A DNA stretch of 64,000 bases from Candidatus Nitrosopumilus sp. (GTDB taxonomy: Archaea; Thermoproteota; Nitrososphaeria; Nitrososphaerales; Nitrosopumilaceae): positions 110,743-174,742 of the forward strand of contig QOOS01000002.1 in the NCBI GenBank assembly GCA_003331425.1, in the 5' to 3' direction. How positions within the stretch are numbered: the first letter of the stretch is position 1; every line of letters starts with the position of its first letter. Shown one piece after another: positions 60,427 through 64,000 of this stretch. The translations under genes were made by a program, and so were the position numbers. The notes under the pieces are model-generated. The model ran no database searches and was not told the DNA's origin. It was given only the letters and a program-made list of their open reading frames with translations.

Positions 60427-61362
60427 ATGCAAAATTGGAATCTTTTTGTTGGAATGTTTCTAATTTCCAGTCCGATATTATTTGCAATGATCGCATTTCC
60501 TGATTCTATTGCATGGAGTTGGAATGAAGGTAGGGGCGGTTACTTTTTTGCATTAGTTTTTGTTATTGCAGAATTAATTGGTTTGAAAATAATTATTTCT
60601 AAAAAAAGATTACTTGCTATAGCTCCAATTGCATTACTCACTATTTCGTATTTGGTCTCCTTAGAATATGGTTTAAGGGAATTTCTAATTGAATCTGCAA
60701 CACAATTTAATGTTCAATTAATTTATTCCTGGACTTGGATGTGGGATTTCATTGTAATGGCAATTTTTATTGTTATTGGATTAACTATCTTCTTTGGAAA
60801 ACGTTGGATTAGAATTGCTCCTGCTGCACCAATTTTTCTTAGTGGAACTGCAATAATTCTTTCATTAGATGCATTCTTTCCATATGATACACTTGGACCA
60901 TTGCAATACATTGTTCCTTATTTTGTTCAAGCTAATGTTTGGATAATTACTGCGCTTGATCTTGGAACTGCAATAGCACGTGATAACATAATGTTCTTAC
61001 GTGGTGATCACGGTTCAATGGCATTACAAGTTTTTTGGCCTTCTGCAGGTGTTCATAGTATTATCATTTTTTCACTGGTAATTGGTGCATTTATGCTAAA
61101 AATGAATATAATGAGAAGTCGTAAAATTGTATATTTCATTATAGGAATAATAGGAACGATAATTGTTAATTTAATTCGTATTTTTTCATTATCTTGGTAT
61201 GCTCTTAAGGTTACAACTGATCCTGTTGCATGGGAGGAATACCACAAAATTGCTGGTGAAATAATGTTCTTGCCGTGGTTATTTGCTTTTATTTTAGTTG
61301 TAATAGTGATTGAATCTAGACGCCTCAAAAAATCTGAATCTGAAAATCTTAAAAAAAATTAG
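60427..61362 (+). CDS. Archaeosortase/exosortase-family protein, Ser-type
   Basis: 311 residues from ATG 60427, about eight helices. Expected active-site order is kept: the nucleophile segment WPSAGVHSIIIF near 205, the Arg in NLIRIFSLSWYAL near 244 and the His in EYHKIAGEIMF near 270. In typical exosortases the nucleophile is Cys (C-[SA]G); here the codon at that place is TCT, Ser. The family removes C-terminal anchor signals of exported proteins. TTG 60418 is an upstream alternative start. 3' end overlaps dinB by 14 bases. Confidence 0.82.
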   Translation: MQNWNLFVGMFLISSPILFAMIAFPDSIAWSWNEGRGGYFFALVFVIAELIGLKIIISKKRLLAIAPIALLTISYLVSLEYGLREFLIESATQFNVQLIYSWTWMWDFIVMAIFIVIGLTIFFGKRWIRIAPAAPIFLSGTAIILSLDAFFPYDTLGPLQYIVPYFVQANVWIITALDLGTAIARDNIMFLRGDHGSMALQVFWPSAGVHSIIIFSLVIGAFMLKMNIMRSRKIVYFIIGIIGTIIVNLIRIFSLSWYALKVTTDPVAWEEYHKIAGEIMFLPWLFAFILVVIVIESRRLKKSESENLKKN

Positions 61363-62440
61363 TTATGTCACTTTGACCTTTAATTTCGCTCAAATCTGAT
61401 ACTCTTACTCCTACTCTTCTAATTGTCATGGTTTGATCCTCTAATGCATCTGTCAACAATTGTTCTACATTCTTTTCTAACTCTTCAAGATTGTTAGTTG
61501 AATTACGTAACATCTTTGATTTTGATTTGTTACTTAGATCTGATTGTACAAAATGTATTCCAATTGATTTAAACATTTTATTATTATTTTTAACTATATT
61601 TTGAATTTGTTTACATAATTCATACAAATTTTCTAGTAAAAATTCATATTCTTTAGAATCTTTTTTTAGAGTAATAATTTTACTATACTGAATACTTTCT
61701 TCTTTTTCTTTTACTGGTTCATCATTTATTCCTCTAATTGCATTGTAAATGTATGTCCCACTCTTTCTTCCAAATTCTTTATTCAAAGTAAAAACATCTA
61801 TTTTCTTTATTTCTTCTATTGTTTCTAATTTCATTTCTTTAAATCTCTGTTCCGTTTTTTTACCTATTCCTGGAATTACTCGAATATTTAGTTGTGCTAG
61901 AAATTGTTCAACTTTGTCATGTTGAACGATTGTTAACCCATCTGGTTTTTGATAATCTGAAGCTATTTTTGAAATTAATTTATTTGATGAAACACCTATT
62001 GAACAACTTAATTTTAGTTCTGTTCTAATCAAATTTTTTATTTGTTGTGCAAGATGACTGGCTTTAGTAAAATCTTCTTCAACTCTTTTTGTAACGTCTA
62101 AGTATGCTTCGTCTCTTCCAACATATTCAAAAATATCTGCATTATCTTTCATTATTTTCATTGCTTTTTCAGTAATTTTTTCATAATATTCAAAATCCAC
62201 TGGTAAAAATACTGCATCTTTTCTTTGTTCTAATCTCTTTTTTGCAAATGAAATTGGTATGCCTGATTTAACTCCAAATTTTCTGGCTGTATAGTTTGCA
62301 GTTGCAATTGCTCCGCTATCTCCACCTCTATCAGAAAAAACACAAACACATACTGGTTTTGTCTTTAATTCTGGTTTTCTTACTTCTTCACATTGAGCAT
62401 AAAAATAATCAAAATCTATGTGGAAAACTACTCTTCCCAA
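61349..62440 (-). CDS. dinB: DNA polymerase IV (Y-family)
   Basis: 363 residues. Palm motifs FHIDFDYFYAQCEEV at 6-20 (first metal Asp) and VGRDEAYLDVTK near 103-114 (second Asp-Glu), finger PGIGKKTEQRFKEM near 195-208, and little-finger domain to residue 350. Translesion polymerase. The end QSDITNFF is a plausible PCNA-binding box (QxxITxFF). Convergent with the archaeosortase gene. Confidence 0.95.
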   Translation of the reverse strand: MGRVVFHIDFDYFYAQCEEVRKPELKTKPVCVCVFSDRGGDSGAIATANYTARKFGVKSGIPISFAKKRLEQRKDAVFLPVDFEYYEKITEKAMKIMKDNADIFEYVGRDEAYLDVTKRVEEDFTKASHLAQQIKNLIRTELKLSCSIGVSSNKLISKIASDYQKPDGLTIVQHDKVEQFLAQLNIRVIPGIGKKTEQRFKEMKLETIEEIKKIDVFTLNKEFGRKSGTYIYNAIRGINDEPVKEKEESIQYSKIITLKKDSKEYEFLLENLYELCKQIQNIVKNNNKMFKSIGIHFVQSDLSNKSKSKMLRNSTNNLEELEKNVEQLLTDALEDQTMTIRRVGVRVSDLSEIKGQSDITNFF

Positions 62441-62552
62441 TATCCTTTCTAATTCTTTTGATTATTATTATATTTTGAATATGGTCAATTTTTCCTTATT
62501 AACTTCTATGCTGTTTTCCAAATTAATTTTGATATTTCTATTATTTTTTTAA

Positions 62553-63425
62553 TTATTTTTTTGCAATAATTATGTCAACTTTGTAGTTTAAACTTGCTCT
62601 GTCGTATAGTCTTAGATTCCATGGTGTAAATGATGGTTTTTTTGTATTCTTAATTATTTTAAATTTAAATTCTATTAATTTTTCCCGTAAAATATTTTCA
62701 TTCATAGGCTGTTTTACTGAATTGATTCCACGGTCATAATCATATGGATCTGAAATTACTAAATGTCCATTTGATATTTGGTTAGACATTATTTTAAGCA
62801 GAATTTTTGGTTCCATTAATTCAAGTACATTTAAGCCAATTATCAAATCAAATTTTTTATTTCCAAAAGGATGTGATGTGAAATCAGAAACAATGTAATC
62901 TAAATTATTCTTTTGATTTTTTTTTGCGTATTGAATTGCACTAAATGATTTATCTATTCCAAAAACATTTTCACTTAAATTTGAAATATGATTACTAATT
63001 ATTCCAATTGAAGACCCATACTCTAGAACTAATTTACTTTTTGGAATTTTTTCTATATGTGATTTTATTATTTTATAGAAATTATTATTTCTATTATTAT
63101 TGTATATCTGTGTCCATCTTTCCTCAATTCTAGATTTATCATTATTTTCCCAAATAATCCCATCTAATGTTGATTTAAGAAATTTTTTTACTTCTTTACT
63201 TGAGGCTAATCTGTATATTTTTCCACTTAAAATTCGATGTTGAGAAATATATTTCTTAAAATCAATTAACATTATTGGAATTTTATCAATGATTGGAAAC
63301 GCCAATTCACATTTATCACATTTTAACATTCCTTCAATAATTTCTTTTTTATTTTCATAAATTTCTAAATCAACAATTCCATTGCATTTTGGACATTTGA
63401 TAAACTTAAGTGTTGATTCATTCAT
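62553..63425 (-). CDS. Methyltransferase with N-terminal Trm112-like zinc domain
   Basis: 290 residues. Zinc ligands CPKC (C11, C14) and CDKC (C36, C39), as in Trm112. A helical linker precedes a Rossmann methyltransferase: KLVLEYGSSIGIISNHIS near 133 (motif I), VFGIDKSFSAI, then LIIGLNVLELM near 196. The fusion suggests a substrate such as rRNA/tRNA or small acceptor; unknown. ATG at 63425. Confidence 0.82.
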   Translation of the reverse strand: MNESTLKFIKCPKCNGIVDLEIYENKKEIIEGMLKCDKCELAFPIIDKIPIMLIDFKKYISQHRILSGKIYRLASSKEVKKFLKSTLDGIIWENNDKSRIEERWTQIYNNNRNNNFYKIIKSHIEKIPKSKLVLEYGSSIGIISNHISNLSENVFGIDKSFSAIQYAKKNQKNNLDYIVSDFTSHPFGNKKFDLIIGLNVLELMEPKILLKIMSNQISNGHLVISDPYDYDRGINSVKQPMNENILREKLIEFKFKIIKNTKKPSFTPWNLRLYDRASLNYKVDIIIAKK

Positions 63426-63543
63426 TTGATATTTTTCATTTTCTTTGAAATTAATAATTTTTGTATTTACTATTTTTCTGTTTTTATATTTGCTAGTGAA
63501 TTACGATCAAATTATAGTTAAAATCTAAATATTGTTGTTCCTT

Positions 63544-63801
63544 ATGGTAGTTATGGTGTATCCTGTTTCTGTTGATGAGAATGGCGTGAATTTTAATCCT
63601 GATAATATGGAAAAAGAAAAACTGTATCATTGTATTTTTAAAAATAAAGCCATGTTGATATTCAAAGATTCTCAAGACATGATGAATTGTTATGAAATTG
63701 AGGAACCTGATTTGGTTGAGCAAATTAAGAATTGTAAATCTGATAATGATCTCGAAAAATTATTTGAAGACTATCTCCAAGGCAAGCACCTGAATAATTA
63801 A
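63544..63801 (+). CDS. Hypothetical small protein
   Basis: 85 residues from ATG 63544 (MVVMVYPVSVDENG). Predominantly acidic, with YHCIFKNKAMLIFKDSQDMMNCYEIEE; no motif recognised. An earlier TTG at 63532 would add four residues. Followed after 39 bases by the EPEPTP-repeat gene. Confidence 0.6.
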   Translation: MVVMVYPVSVDENGVNFNPDNMEKEKLYHCIFKNKAMLIFKDSQDMMNCYEIEEPDLVEQIKNCKSDNDLEKLFEDYLQGKHLNN

Positions 63802-63840
63802 ATAAAAGATAAAGTCAATTTGTTATTATAGGAATTCAAA

Positions 63841-64000
63841 TTGAGTTTTAACAAAAAATCTAATGATGCAGAAGATATTTTATCTGAATTTGATTCTAGA
63901 ACTAACCCTGAACCTGAACCAACACCAGAACCTGAACCAACACCAGAACCTGAACCAACACCAGAACCTGAACCAACACCAGAACCTGAACCAACACCAG
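63841..64000 (+). CDS. Protein with (EPEPTP)n repeats, 3' end outside window
   Basis: TTG start at 63841: LSFNKKSNDAEDILSEFDSRTNPEPEP, then at least five units of EPEPTP up to the window edge. The repeat is a polyproline-rich acidic linker; the rest of the protein is not visible. Confidence 0.7.
   Translation, partial: MSFNKKSNDAEDILSEFDSRTNPEPEPTPEPEPTPEPEPTPEPEPTPEPEPTP
63910..63999 (+). repeat. 18-base tandem repeat, five or more perfect copies
   Basis: GAACCTGAACCAACACCA repeats five times without change (63910-63999) and continues past the window end, encoding EPEPTP units in frame. Confidence 0.95.

Overview
This is an AT-rich (roughly two thirds A+T by eye), gene-dense archaeal chromosome segment. 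It most resembles an ammonia-oxidising thaumarchaeon (Nitrososphaerota, Nitrosopumilus-like). Evidence for archaea: TATA-binding protein, archaeal RNase P RNA, aIF1, class I lysyl-tRNA synthetase, GHMP-type shikimate kinase, the DHQ-synthase-II route into the shikimate pathway, type II methionine aminopeptidase, a geranylgeranyl reductase, Sec61-beta, DUF1512 and DUF2070 proteins, and F420 biosynthesis. Many start codons (often TTG or GTG) lie about 26 bases from a TATA-like box, which suggests leaderless mRNAs. I see no prophage, insertion sequence, CRISPR array or integrase; this looks like core chromosome.

Layout. 0-8.6 kb (minus strand): a nearly complete aromatic amino acid operon running aroA', aroB', aroD, aroE, aroK, aroA, aroC, a chorismate mutase-aminotransferase fusion and tyrA (cut by the window edge). 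8.7-11.3 kb: the menaquinone (futalosine route) radical SAM enzyme MqnC convergent with a UbiD decarboxylase. 11.3-20 kb: a mosaic of small genes (coiled-coil/TLPKG-repeat protein, peroxiredoxin, aquaporin, methyltransferase-like protein, tRNA-Arg, CBS protein, 3-methyladenine glycosylase, carbonic-anhydrase-like protein and a run of very small membrane or zinc proteins). 20-27.7 kb: coiled-coil protein, lysS, elp3, Na+/H+ antiporter, purM, PAC2 protein, winged-helix regulator with a palindromic operator candidate. 27.9-35.6 kb: CaCA exchanger, TldE/PmbA, cofH, cofG, HtrA-like protease, glycosyltransferase, SRPBCC protein. 35.6-42.6 kb: a 78-base four-helix RNA-like element, tRNA-binding protein, TBP, DUF1512, HD hydrolase, map, tRNA-Pro followed by a C/D-box-like sRNA, lamin-tail-domain protein. 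42.6-54.3 kb: Tsr3, a peptide-type ABC solute-binding protein, PD-(D/E)XK-like protein, DUF2070, Sec61-beta, aIF1, CPBP protease, cofC, cofD, a type I membrane protein with a TLPKGF tail, RNase P RNA. 54.3-64 kb: methyltransferases, geranylgeranyl reductase, HIBADH-like dehydrogenase, two C2H2 zinc-finger proteins, DsbA-like protein, an archaeosortase-family protein with Ser in place of the active Cys, DNA polymerase IV and the start of an (EPEPTP)n repeat protein.

How it fits together. Four F420 genes (cofG, cofH, cofC, cofD) and the menaquinone enzyme MqnC give two deazaflavin/quinone redox cofactor pathways. The aro operon supplies chorismate to both aromatic amino acids and, by inference, menaquinone. 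The most unusual items are the shared TLPKGF C-terminal tail on two otherwise unrelated proteins 41 kb apart, two candidate structured RNAs, the Ser-type archaeosortase, a scatter of cysteine-rich microproteins and a pair of C2H2 zinc-finger genes.
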